From NCBI GenBank assembly GCA_002686255.1, contig NZAZ01000143.1, positions 1 through 55,495 on the forward strand: DNA of 55,495 nucleotides, given 5' to 3'. This document shows, one piece after another, positions 35,195-43,491 of the stretch. Made by a program: the position numbers and the translations under genes. A model generated the notes under the pieces. It saw only the letters and a program-made list of their open reading frames with translations, ran no database searches and was not told the DNA's origin. How positions within the stretch are numbered: position 1 is the first letter of the stretch; each line of letters begins with the position of its first letter. Origin of the DNA: Rhodospirillaceae bacterium. Lineage in GTDB: Bacteria; Pseudomonadota; Alphaproteobacteria; Rhodospirillales; Casp-alpha2.

Positions 35195-36373
35195 TCAGGC
35201 CGCCTCCTTTAGCTCGGCGCAGGCATTTTCCATGATCGCCAGCGCCTCGTCGACGTGGGAATCGTCGATGATCAGCGGCGGCACCAGCCGCACCACGTTG
35301 TTTCCCGCCGCCACCGTCAACAGCCCGCCTTCGGCGAGCTTGCCGACCACGGTGGCATTCTCGGGCACGCACTTGAGCCCCACCATCAGCCCGGCGCCGG
35401 TGACGTCGGCAAAGACCTCGGGGTGGGCGGCGACCAGTTCCTCCAGCCGCGTCCACAGCTTCCGCGCCGTGGCATCGACCCGGTCCAGGAACCCGTCCGC
35501 CAGGACCACGTCCAGGACCGCGTTGCCGACCGCCATCGCCAACGGGTTGCCGCCGAAGGTGGAGCCGTGGCTGCCGGGGGTCAACGCCGCCGCCGGGGCT
35601 TCCTTGGCCAGGCACGCGCCGAGGGGGAAGCCGCCGCCCAGCGCCTTGGCGGCGGCCAGGACGTCGGGCTCGATCCCGGCCCATTCGTGGGCGAACAGCT
35701 TAGCCGTCCGCCCGATGCCGCATTGCACCTCGTCGAACATCAACAGCACCCCGAACTCGTCGGCGATTTCACGCAGCCCCTTCAGGTAATCCAGCGGCAT
35801 CGGCCGGATGCCGCCTTCGCCCTGGACCGGCTCGACCAGGATGGCGGCGGTCTCGGGCCCGATGGCGGCGCGCATTTCGCCGAGATTGCCGAAGCCGACC
35901 TGATCGAAGCCGTCGACCACGGGGCCGAAACCGGCCAGGTGCTTTTCCTGGCCGCCGGCGGCGATGGTCGCCAGCGAGCGGCCGTGGAAGGCGCCCTCGC
36001 AGGTGACCACCCGGTAGCGTTCGGGATGGCCTTGGCCGTCATGGTATTTGCGCGCCATCTTGATCGACGTTTCCACCGCCTCGGCGCCGGAATTATTGAA
36101 AAATACGCTATCGGCGAAGCTGGCCGCGACCAGCCGTTCGGCCAGGCGCGTCTGTTCCGGGATCTGATAAAGGTTCGAGCAATGCCAGAGCCGCCCCGCC
36201 TGCCCGGTCAGCGCCTCGACGAGATGCGGATGGCAATGGCCCAATCCGGTCACCGCGACGCCGCTGCCGAAGTCGAGATATCTCTTGCCGTCGGTGGCAT
36301 GGAGGTACACCCCCTCGCCCCTGTCGAAGGCAAGGTCGGCCCGGGCATAGGTGGGCATAACGGGCGAAATCAT
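35195..36373 (-). CDS. argD: Acetylornithine aminotransferase
   Basis: 392 aa, class III PLP-dependent aminotransferase acting on N-acetylornithine in arginine biosynthesis. Family marks: [51 protein letters not shown], the PLP Asp in [17 protein letters not shown], and the Schiff-base Lys in [31 protein letters not shown] closes the active site. Start 36373 follows the sequence [16 protein letters not shown], normal for the family. A promoter is expected in the gap 36374-36477. Confidence 0.96.
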   Translation of the reverse strand: MISPVMPTYARADLAFDRGEGVYLHATDGKRYLDFGSGVAVTGLGHCHPHLVEALTGQAGRLWHCSNLYQIPEQTRLAERLVAASFADSVFFNNSGAEAVETSIKMARKYHDGQGHPERYRVVTCEGAFHGRSLATIAAGGQEKHLAGFGPVVDGFDQVGFGNLGEMRAAIGPETAAILVEPVQGEGGIRPMPLDYLKGLREIADEFGVLLMFDEVQCGIGRTAKLFAHEWAGIEPDVLAAAKALGGGFPLGACLAKEAPAAALTPGSHGSTFGGNPLAMAVGNAVLDVVLADGFLDRVDATARKLWTRLEELVAAHPEVFADVTGAGLMVGLKCVPENATVVGKLAEGGLLTVAAGNNVVRLVPPLIIDDSHVDEALAIMENACAELKEAA

Positions 36374-36477
36374 CGGAACTGCTCTCCGGCATCAGCGGCG
36401 GCGGCAAAAACGGCCTCCGGCCAAGGAAAGCGGCCCAGTATCTTGATCGGCATTGATAGTGTCAATGTGTCTTGCGG

Positions 36478-37248
36478 TCACGCCTTCAACTTGTACCCGG
36501 TCGCGAACATCCAGGTCGAAAGCGCCCAAAGCCCGGTGTTGACCGCGGCCATGACCACCAGGCCCAGCGTCAGCGAACCGTCGGCGTAGCCGATGAAGCC
36601 GTAGCGCAGCCCGTCGATCATGTAGAAGAACGGGTTGAAATGGGCGGCGATCTGGGCCGCCTCGGGCAGCCGCTGGATGGAATAGAAGGTGCCGGACAGG
36701 AACGACAGCGGCGTGACGACGAAGTTGGTGACGGCGGCGATGTGGTCGAATTTTTCCGACCAGATGCCGCCGATGGTCCCCAGCAGCGACAGCATCACCG
36801 ACGCCATGACGGCGTGATAAACGATGAAACCCGGGTGCTGGACCTCGAGGGTGACGAAAGGGGTCATGGAAACGCCGACGACGATGCCGACGACGACGCC
36901 CCGGGTGGCGCCGCCCATGACGAAGCCGAAGGTCAGCTCATGGGCGGTGAACGGCGGCATCAGGGAATCGATGATGTTGCCCTGGATCTTCGAGATCATG
37001 ATCGACGACGAGGTGTTGGCGAAGGCGTTCTGGACGATGGCCATGACGATCAGCCCCGGGGCCAGGAATTCCATGAACGCCACCCCGGCGACGGTCCGGG
37101 TATTGCCGCCCATCGCCAGCGTGAAGACGGCCAGGAACAGCAGCGTCGTCACCACCGGCGCCACCAGGGTCTGGGTATAGACCTTCATGAAACGCCGGAC
37201 CTCGCGCATATAGAGCGTCCACAGTCCGATCCAGTTGACGGCGCCCAT
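36478..37248 (-). CDS. ABC-2 type transporter permease (YadH-like), without adjacent ATPase
   Basis: 256 aa with six predicted membrane helices. The N-terminal REVRRFMKVYTQTLVAPVVTT, the helix-1 motif FMEFLAPGLIVMAIVQNAFANTSSS and the C-terminal PLSFLSGTFYSIQRLP followed by FNPFFYMIDGLRYGFIG match the ABC-2 exporter permeases of the YadH group. Such permeases work with an ATPase (YadG-like) normally encoded just upstream. Here the upstream neighbour is the divergent recX, so the partner must be elsewhere. Substrate unknown. Confidence 0.9.
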   Translation of the reverse strand: MGAVNWIGLWTLYMREVRRFMKVYTQTLVAPVVTTLLFLAVFTLAMGGNTRTVAGVAFMEFLAPGLIVMAIVQNAFANTSSSIMISKIQGNIIDSLMPPFTAHELTFGFVMGGATRGVVVGIVVGVSMTPFVTLEVQHPGFIVYHAVMASVMLSLLGTIGGIWSEKFDHIAAVTNFVVTPLSFLSGTFYSIQRLPEAAQIAAHFNPFFYMIDGLRYGFIGYADGSLTLGLVVMAAVNTGLWALSTWMFATGYKLKA

Positions 37249-37334
37249 GGGGCCTCCCTCGCTTGCGGTCGATCCCCGGATATATACGCCGCCGAAGGGT
37301 AGTGCGCCAGCCCGGCACGTGGCAAAATCCGCCG

Positions 37335-37871
37335 ATGACCGGCAGCAAGAAGAAACAACGCGGCCCCCGCAAGGCGACGGCCAAGCACCTGGAGAACGCG
37401 GCCCTCTATTACCTGCAGCGCTTCGCCACCTCGGCCGAGAACCTCAGGCGCGTGCTGACGCGCAAGGTCGACCGCTCGGCCCATTTTCACGGCACCGATC
37501 CGGACGAGGGCCGGGCCCAGGTCGAGGACACTATCCGCCGGTTCCTGCGTTCGGGGCTCTTGGACGACGACGCCTATGCCAGGGCCCGGGTCCAGAGCCT
37601 GCACCGGCGCGGCAATTCGGCCCGCGTGATAAGGGGCAAGCTCAAACAAAAGGGTGTCGATGATGACATCATCGCCGCCGCCCTCGACGCGCGCGGCGAA
37701 GACCCGGAACTGACCGCCGCCGTTACCCTGGCCAAACGGCGGCGGCTGGGGCCGTTCGCCACCCGGAAACCTTCGGACGAGACCCGCGAAAAACACCTGG
37801 CGGCGCTGGCGCGGGCCGGATTTTCCTATGCCGTGGCGCGCCGGGTCGTGGATGGTGACGATCCCGTTTGA
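37335..37871 (+). CDS. recX: Regulatory protein RecX
   Basis: 178 aa, helical RecX family, which binds and restrains RecA filaments. The pattern ENAALYYLQRFATSAENLRRVL, then RFLRSGLLDDDAYARARVQSLHRRGNSARVIRGKLKQKGV, gives the tandem three-helix units. ATG 37335 is chosen because the family begins soon after (ATAKHLENAALYYL); an earlier frame to 37263 would run back into the divergent promoter region. recA is not in the window. A palindromic repeat (37945-38014) lies downstream. Confidence 0.85.
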   Translation: MTGSKKKQRGPRKATAKHLENAALYYLQRFATSAENLRRVLTRKVDRSAHFHGTDPDEGRAQVEDTIRRFLRSGLLDDDAYARARVQSLHRRGNSARVIRGKLKQKGVDDDIIAAALDARGEDPELTAAVTLAKRRRLGPFATRKPSDETREKHLAALARAGFSYAVARRVVDGDDPV

Positions 37872-37944
37872 TTTCACTTTAAATCCAGGGTATTCGAAAA
37901 ATTAGCCGACAGTGGAAATCAACACGCGGCGGAAAAACAAGATG

Positions 37945-38014
37945 AACCACTAAGGCACAAAGACGCGAAAAGGAATGCTTCCGTCTTTTCCTTTTTCTTC
38001 GTGTCTTTGTGGTT
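37945..38014. repeat. Palindromic intergenic repeat (AACCAC family, copy 2)
   Basis: The left arm AACCACTAAGGCACAAAGAC (from 37945) and the right arm CGTGTCTTTGTGGTT (to 38014) are inverted copies with a few mismatches, able to form a long hairpin. It belongs to the same family as the element near 9219-9340. The right end lies just upstream of the arsC-like ribosome binding site, so it may affect that transcript. Confidence 0.75.
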
Positions 38015-38031
38015 AAAAAGGAAGGTGGATC

Positions 38032-38370
38032 ATGACCACCATCTATCACAACCCGAGATGCTCGAAATCGCGCCACACCCTGGCCCTGCTGCAAGAGCGC
38101 GGCATCGAGCCGGAGATCATCGAATACCTGGTGACGCCGCCGAGCGCCGAAAGGCTGAAGGAACTGCTGGCGATGATGGGCAAGTCCCCGCGCGACATCA
38201 TGCGCAGGAAGGAAACCGCCGAGGCGGGCCTCGACGATCCGGCCCTGGACGACGACGCCTTGATCGCCGGCATGGTCGCCAACCCCATCGTCATCGAGCG
38301 CCCGATCGTCGTCAACGGCGACAAAGCGGCGCTGGGGCGGCCGCCGGAAAGCGTCGCCGATATTCTTTAG
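38032..38370 (+). CDS. arsC: Arsenate reductase (glutaredoxin-type)
   Basis: 112 aa with the thioredoxin-like ArsC fold. Catalytic Cys10 lies in YHNPRCSKSRHTL, with the Lys and Arg of the anion pocket following. NPIVIERPIVVNGDKA contains the conserved Arg that stabilises arsenate, and GRPPESVADIL ends the domain. The family uses glutathione and glutaredoxin. YffB/Spx-like relatives exist, but the motif set fits ArsC. No ars regulator or efflux gene is near, so a general or housekeeping form is possible. AAGGAAGGTGG precedes ATG 38032. Confidence 0.88.
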   Translation: MTTIYHNPRCSKSRHTLALLQERGIEPEIIEYLVTPPSAERLKELLAMMGKSPRDIMRRKETAEAGLDDPALDDDALIAGMVANPIVIERPIVVNGDKAALGRPPESVADIL

Positions 38371-38531
38371 ATCGCCGGAATATACGCCGGGGTTGAAGTT
38401 CCCCGGGCAAAAATCCACTATACCGGCCATAAACCCGTAAGATGCTGGTTCAATGGCGTTTCCGGGAGCCCGCAGTGGGGTTCCGTGATACAATCCGGAG
38501 GCCCGCGCACCCTGTGGATAGAATCCAACGT

Positions 38532-40109
38532 ATGGCCGCCAAAGAACTCACCGCCGCCACGGAAGAAACGCCGGCCGCCAAACCGGCCGCGGGGGGCACC
38601 CTGACCGCGAAGCTGAAACCGGTGAAGAAGGCCCCCGGTTCCGCTCCGGCCGCCACCGCCCCGGCCACCTCCGCCGCCCCGGCCGCCCCGGCCCCGCCAC
38701 CGCCGGAGCAACTCGCCCAATGGCAGGCGCTAGAGCCCGAACAGCGTCTGGCGCTGCGCGAGCGCGAGGCGGTGCGGATGTTCGCCCAGGGGCTGGAACA
38801 CCACCAGAAGGGCGAACTGAGGGAAGCGGTCAAGGTCTACGGCCAGGCCCTGCTCCTCAACCCCAAGCTTTCCGAGATTTACATCAACATGGGCGTGGCG
38901 CTGCGGGCGCTGGGCAAGCTCGAGTCCTCGATCGCGTGCTACCGGCGCTCGCTGGTGCTCAGGCCCGACAACGCCGCCGCCCATACCAACCTCGGCAACG
39001 TGCTCAGGCAACTGGGCCGGCTGGAGGTCGCCACCGCCGCCCACCGCCAGGCCGTCAAGCTGGCCCCCGATACGGCCGAGGCCCATTACAACCTCGGCCT
39101 CGTCCTGCGCGACACCGGCGAATCGGAAGAAGCCATCGGGTGCTTCGATAAAACGCTGGAACTGGCCCCCGAACACCCGGGCTACCGCTGGGACCGGTCG
39201 CTGAGCCTGTTGCAGAAAGGCGACCTCAAGGGGGGCTTCGAGGAATACGAATGGCGGTGGAAGCTGGACCGGAACCCGCCCCGCGATTTCCCGCAGCCGC
39301 TTTGGGATGGCTCCGACCTCAAGGGCAAGACCATCCTGTTGCACCACGAACAGGGCTTCGGCGACATGATCCACTTCGCCCGCTATATCCCGATGGTCAA
39401 GGCCAGGGGCGGCACCATCGTCGTCGAGGTGCCGGCGGCGCTGAGCCGGCTGTTTTCGACTATCGAAGGCGTCGGCCAGGTGGTCAACGCCGGTTCGGAG
39501 CTGCCGAAATTCGACGTCTACGCGCCGATGATGTCGCTGGCCAGGATCTTCGGCACCACGTCGGAGACCATCCCCGCCACCGTGCCCTACCTGAAGGCGC
39601 CGGACGCCCACGCGGCGCAACTGCCGGCGACGTTGAGCCCGCACCGCAAGATCGGCATCGCCTGGGCCGGGCGGCCGATCCACAAGAACGACGCCAACCG
39701 GTCGTGTTCGTTCAACCACTTCATCGAACTGATGGGGATCCCGGAAACCACCCTTTACAGCCTTCAGCAAGGCCCGGCCGCCGACGACATCGCCGAGGAG
39801 GGGTGCGAGGCCCTGATCATGAACCTGGGCAACAAACTGCGCGATTTCGCCGACATCGCGGCGGTGATCTCGCAGTTGGACATGGTGATTTCCGTCGATA
39901 CCGCCATCGCCCACCTGGCCGGCGCCATGGGCAAGCCGGTGTGGGTGGTGGTGCCCTATCCCGGCGACTGGCGCTGGTTGCTGGACCGCGACGACAGCCC
40001 CTGGTACCCGACGGCCAGGCTGTTCCGCCAGAACCGCCCCGGTTCGTGGACGCCGGTGTTCGACCGCCTGCGCCGGGCGTTGCGCGACGAGATCACCGGC
40101 AAGGCGTAG
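38532..40109 (+). CDS. TPR protein with C-terminal GT9-like glycosyltransferase domain
   Basis: 525 aa from ATG 38532 (an upstream in-frame start at 38442 exists but gives an unlikely leader). An Ala/Pro-rich linker of about 60 residues is followed by about four TPR units (GLEHHQKGELREAVKVYGQALLL, SEIYINMGVALRALG, AAAHTNLGNVLRQLG, AEAHYNLGLVLRDTG). The C-terminal half has GKTILLHHEQGFGDMIHFARYIPM, KIGIAWAGRPIHKND and VISVDTAIAHLAGAMGKPVWVVVP, the ADP-heptosyltransferase-like (GT9) signature. Such TPR-GT9 fusions are predicted glycosyltransferases; the acceptor is unknown. Confidence 0.85.
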   Translation: MAAKELTAATEETPAAKPAAGGTLTAKLKPVKKAPGSAPAATAPATSAAPAAPAPPPPEQLAQWQALEPEQRLALREREAVRMFAQGLEHHQKGELREAVKVYGQALLLNPKLSEIYINMGVALRALGKLESSIACYRRSLVLRPDNAAAHTNLGNVLRQLGRLEVATAAHRQAVKLAPDTAEAHYNLGLVLRDTGESEEAIGCFDKTLELAPEHPGYRWDRSLSLLQKGDLKGGFEEYEWRWKLDRNPPRDFPQPLWDGSDLKGKTILLHHEQGFGDMIHFARYIPMVKARGGTIVVEVPAALSRLFSTIEGVGQVVNAGSELPKFDVYAPMMSLARIFGTTSETIPATVPYLKAPDAHAAQLPATLSPHRKIGIAWAGRPIHKNDANRSCSFNHFIELMGIPETTLYSLQQGPAADDIAEEGCEALIMNLGNKLRDFADIAAVISQLDMVISVDTAIAHLAGAMGKPVWVVVPYPGDWRWLLDRDDSPWYPTARLFRQNRPGSWTPVFDRLRRALRDEITGKA

Positions 40110-40165
40110 GCTTGGCCGTAAATTGTGGTTTATGGATTTTGGATAGGCCCGGTGCTAGCAGGCTG

Positions 40166-40276
40166 CTAGAGCGGTTTCCGATCAGAACGGATCACAAGCC
40201 CGCCCCTCATCCTGAGCTTGTCGAAGGATGAGGCCGTTTTTGAACACCGATTCCTTTTGGTCGGAACATGCTCTAG
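40166..40276. repeat. Palindromic element ending in CTAGAGC...GCTCTAG
   Basis: The left end CTAGAGCGGTTTCCGATC (from 40166) and the right end reading inward as CTAGAGCATGTTCCGACC are imperfect inverted copies. The centre holds a hairpin CCTCATCCT...AGGATGAGG (40205-40233). It abuts a relic TAGCAGGCTGCT (40156-40167) like the terminus of the MITE at 27991. It is a non-coding nested repeat between the TPR-glycosyltransferase and the lipid A deacylase. Confidence 0.7.
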
Positions 40277-40333
40277 TTCTGGGTCGGCTCCCATGCCGCA
40301 TACGAACGGTTAATCAGGTAGAAGGGGTTCTCC

Positions 40334-41245
40334 CTAAAACCTGTACCCGTACCGCACGCCGATGTTTTCCAGGCCCTCGTTGGTGTCGCAGATCTTGGCG
40401 TTGGAGAGGTGGTCCAGCAACACGTCGATGGAATGGTGCTTGTCGAACCGCCAGCCGAGGTTGAGGCCCAACCGGAACAGCGGGGTGCAGCCGAGTTCCT
40501 TTTCGTCTTCCTGGCCCTCGCCCTGGTCGGTTTCGCCGTCGTGATAGGCGCCGCCGATGCTGAACCCGGCGAACAGACCCTTCCAGAACTGTTTCTCCCA
40601 CACAACGCCGAGCCACACCGAGTTGGTATTGCCCGAGGTGTTGATGTCGGCGCCGATATGGGGATAGGGCGCGCCGATGTGTTTAAGGATATCCGGCGAA
40701 ACGAAGCGCAGTTCGACGTGGGCGTCGATGCCGTCTTCCTTGTTGGAGCTGAACGGGCCCTGGTCGTGGGCCAGGGCGCCGATCTTGATTTCGGATATAA
40801 ACCCGCCCGAGTCACGGCTTTCGTTTTTGGTCACGGCCCCGGGGCGGCTTTTTGCCGTTGGTGCCGGTTTGGGCGGCGCGGCGGGGGACATAACGGGCGG
40901 CGCGGCGGCGGGCGCCAGTTGCGATCGCGGCTTGGGCTGGGCGGCCGGTTGCGGCTCGTGGACGGGGACGCCCGAGGTTCCCGGGTCGAGGCGCAGTTGC
41001 GGCGCTATGATGGCGGCCGGCGATCCCGGCGGCGGCGCACCAGAGGGCGCGCCGGGGGCCTGCATCGGCGGCGGGGCGACAGCCGCCGGTTTCCAGCGGG
41101 TGCCGTACTGGCCGGCCAGGGGATGCGGCTCGGACAGCATCCGGTTCATGTCGTAGACCGAGTTGATGCTGGCCGCATGGGCGCTCGCCGACGCCAAGGC
41201 GCCGAGCATGGCAACGACAAAGCCGCGGGTCGTGGCTTGCCTCAA
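40334..41245 (-). CDS. PagL-like lipid A 3-O-deacylase (acyloxyacyl hydrolase)
   Basis: 303 aa. A signal peptide (about residues 1-24, ending ASAHAAS) targets the outer membrane. Residues 50-145 are a Pro/Ala-rich linker not present in classical PagL. The C-terminal 150 residues form a beta-barrel with alternating aromatic strands (FISEIKIGALAHD, SVWLGVVWEKQFW, GLFAGFSIGGAYHDG). The catalytic pair lies in LLDHLSNAKI and the closing strand NIGVRYGYRF ends in Phe, as outer-membrane proteins do. The family removes the 3-O acyl chain of lipid A. The long linker is the odd feature. Confidence 0.85.
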   Translation of the reverse strand: MRQATTRGFVVAMLGALASASAHAASINSVYDMNRMLSEPHPLAGQYGTRWKPAAVAPPPMQAPGAPSGAPPPGSPAAIIAPQLRLDPGTSGVPVHEPQPAAQPKPRSQLAPAAAPPVMSPAAPPKPAPTAKSRPGAVTKNESRDSGGFISEIKIGALAHDQGPFSSNKEDGIDAHVELRFVSPDILKHIGAPYPHIGADINTSGNTNSVWLGVVWEKQFWKGLFAGFSIGGAYHDGETDQGEGQEDEKELGCTPLFRLGLNLGWRFDKHHSIDVLLDHLSNAKICDTNEGLENIGVRYGYRF

Positions 41246-41843
41246 AGGCCTATCCCCCTAGAAAACCTTGTTTTCCGTTTCCCCCTTTTCGGGGACAACG
41301 GGGCCGAACCGGCGACGGTGTTAAAGGATTCTAATTATTATTCGGGTTCGGCCCAAGGGAGCCCTTTTAGTTCCCTCGCCGCGTATTGTCCAGTCAACTC
41401 ATTGATTTTGTTTTTTTTAACGGCGGCGGTTTATTGTTTCGCTTGTCTGATCCACTATTTGGGCTTGATTTTCGGCCAGGCGTTGGCCCCCACCCCCGCC
41501 GTAGGCAACATTGCCGGGTGTGACGGCGGGCAGGCGGGTTTCAAGGCCCGGAAAAAGACGCCGAAAAACCCTTTCGGGACCCCGATTTGAAGAAACCGAC
41601 CAGGGTGGGCAAAAACAAGAATCAGGAACCCGGCATCACCTGGCGCCAGCCGGACGGGCGGCTGGACTTACCGGATTTCCGCTTACGCGGCGTCCAACAT
41701 CGCCAAGCGCATGGAAAACCTGGTCGAGGACGCGAAGCCGAAGTCCTAAAGCCAGCGGGTCCTGAGCTTGTCCGGCCCCGTCGATGGTGGGATACTCGGC
41801 CCCCTTTCGCCCTAGAATTTTGCCTTTCCGGGACTGGTAAACG
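41246..41843. other. Divergent intergenic region without a supported gene
   Basis: 598 bp between the lipid A deacylase and the MFS gene. An AT-rich stretch at about 41325-41460 (for example TTTTTTTTAACGG) is a likely promoter area. Between 41587 and 41748 two frames look weakly coding (KKPTRVGKNKNQEPG... and, in another frame, SNIAKRMENLVEDAKPKS before a stop), as expected of a frameshifted remnant. I cannot identify it. Confidence 0.4.
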
Positions 41844-43055
41844 TTGAACGCGCAAAAGCTCCGCCTCCTGTTCCTGAACGTCGGTCACTTCACCGACCAT
41901 CTGTTCATGCTCATCTTCGCCAAGGCCGCGTTCAGCGCCGGCCTCGCCTTCGGGCTGGCGGCGGACGGGGCCTATGCCGAGATGATCCCCTACGGCGTGC
42001 CGTCGCTGATCCTGTTCGGGGCCGGGGCGCCCCTCGCCGCGCATCTGGCCGACAAATGGAACCGCAACGTCATGATCGCCGTCTTCTTCATCGGCATCGG
42101 CCTGGCCTCCATCGCCACCGGCTTCGCCACCTCGCCGGTGCAGATAGGCATCGGCCTGGCGGTCCTCGGCGTTTTCGCCGCCATCTATCACCCGGTCGGC
42201 ATCGCCATGGTCATCCAGGGCGGCGGCAACGTCGGCTGGCGGCTCGGGTCGAACGGGGTGTGGGGCAACATGGGCGTGGCGGCGGCGCCCCTGATCACCG
42301 GCTTCGTCCTCGCCGATTACGACTGGCGGCTGGCCTTCGCCCTGCCGGGGGTGGTGTCGATCCTGATCGGGCTCGGTTTTATCGCTTTCGTGCGCTCGGG
42401 CCGGGCCCGGCCGCCGGAGGCGACGGCCCGGGAAAAGGCCCTGGTCGGCTTCGCCCCGGGCTGGAAGCGGGCGCTGCTGTCCTTGGCGCTGGTCACCGCC
42501 GCCGGCGGCTTCGTCTTCGGCGCCATGACCTTCATCATCCCGCGCCTGTTCGAGGTCTCGATGCCGAACGTGTCCGTCGACGTGGCGGTGACCGGCATGC
42601 TGGCGGCGGCGGTTTACGCCACCGCCGCGTTCGCGCAACTGTTCGTCGGCAACATCATCGACAAACGCCCCATCAAGCCGGTGCTGGTGACGGTTGCCCT
42701 CGGCCAGCCGGTGTTGATCGGCGTCATGGCGCTGCAGGCCGATTACGCCCTTTTCGCCGCGACGATGCTGGCGATGACCTTCGTCTTCGGCCAGATCCCG
42801 ATCACCGACGCGTTGCTGTCGCGCTACGTGCCCGACGAATGGCGGACCAAGGTGCTGTCGGTGAAGTTCATGCTCAACCTGGTGATCGGGGCGATGGCGC
42901 TGCTGACGGCGCGCTTCATTCTCGCCTCGGGCGGCGGCTTCGAAACGGTGATGATGGTGCTGGCCTTTGCCGCCGTGGGCATCGTCATCGCCGCCCTCAT
43001 GCTCCCCGCCCGGGCGGGCGCCGACGGGGCGTTCGACACGGCGGCGGCTGAATAA
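41844..43055 (+). CDS. MFS transporter
   Basis: 403 aa with about 12 membrane helices. The N-terminal LRLLFLNVGHFTDHLFMLIFAKAAFSAGL and the loop 2-3 motif AAHLADKWNRNVMIAVFFIGIG are typical of a major facilitator branch common in Alphaproteobacteria. IYHPVGIAMVIQ and NIIDKRPIKPVLV mark the domain junctions. The substrate is unknown. The likely start is TTG 41844; no ATG or GTG lies early enough to keep helix 1 intact. Confidence 0.88.
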   Translation: MNAQKLRLLFLNVGHFTDHLFMLIFAKAAFSAGLAFGLAADGAYAEMIPYGVPSLILFGAGAPLAAHLADKWNRNVMIAVFFIGIGLASIATGFATSPVQIGIGLAVLGVFAAIYHPVGIAMVIQGGGNVGWRLGSNGVWGNMGVAAAPLITGFVLADYDWRLAFALPGVVSILIGLGFIAFVRSGRARPPEATAREKALVGFAPGWKRALLSLALVTAAGGFVFGAMTFIIPRLFEVSMPNVSVDVAVTGMLAAAVYATAAFAQLFVGNIIDKRPIKPVLVTVALGQPVLIGVMALQADYALFAATMLAMTFVFGQIPITDALLSRYVPDEWRTKVLSVKFMLNLVIGAMALLTARFILASGGGFETVMMVLAFAAVGIVIAALMLPARAGADGAFDTAAAE

Positions 43056-43158
43056 GAGGAAAACCCGCCGGGCCGGGGTTAGTCGGCCCGGTTGTCGTTT
43101 TCCGCATAAAACAAAGAAAGAAATAGGGAAACCGGGTTTTCAAGCTTTCAGGAAATGG

Positions 43159-43232
<74 letters not shown>

Positions 43233-43491
43233 GAAAACCCTGGCGAATCGGGCAATGGACATGGTGAAAAAGCCCGCCTCGAAGGGGGGGGGCGACACTA
43301 CTCCACGGCCAAGCGCAAGGCAAGAACCCGCCCTACGCCCCCACAGGGCCGAATTCCCCCTTGAAAAATAGTAACTTGTCGCGGGATTCACCATTGAGTA
43401 AGATCGCCAATAATCATAAAGGGGGAAGGGGGACTTCCATTATGCCCCGAATTAGTTATTGTAGATTCTTGGGCGATTTCCTTAAGAATCA
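43233..43491. other. Gap before the OmpA-like lipoprotein gene
   Basis: 259 bp with no supported gene. A 7-bp inverted repeat GATTCTT (43464-43470) / AAGAATC (43484-43490) ends one base before the proposed ATG 43492, so a hairpin would sit where the ribosome binding site should be. Confidence 0.35.

Noticed and set aside
41587..41748. Frameshifted coding remnant upstream of the MFS gene
   Set aside because: Two weakly coding frames meet, but neither has an ATG with a ribosome binding site or a recognisable domain; noted only in the gap description.
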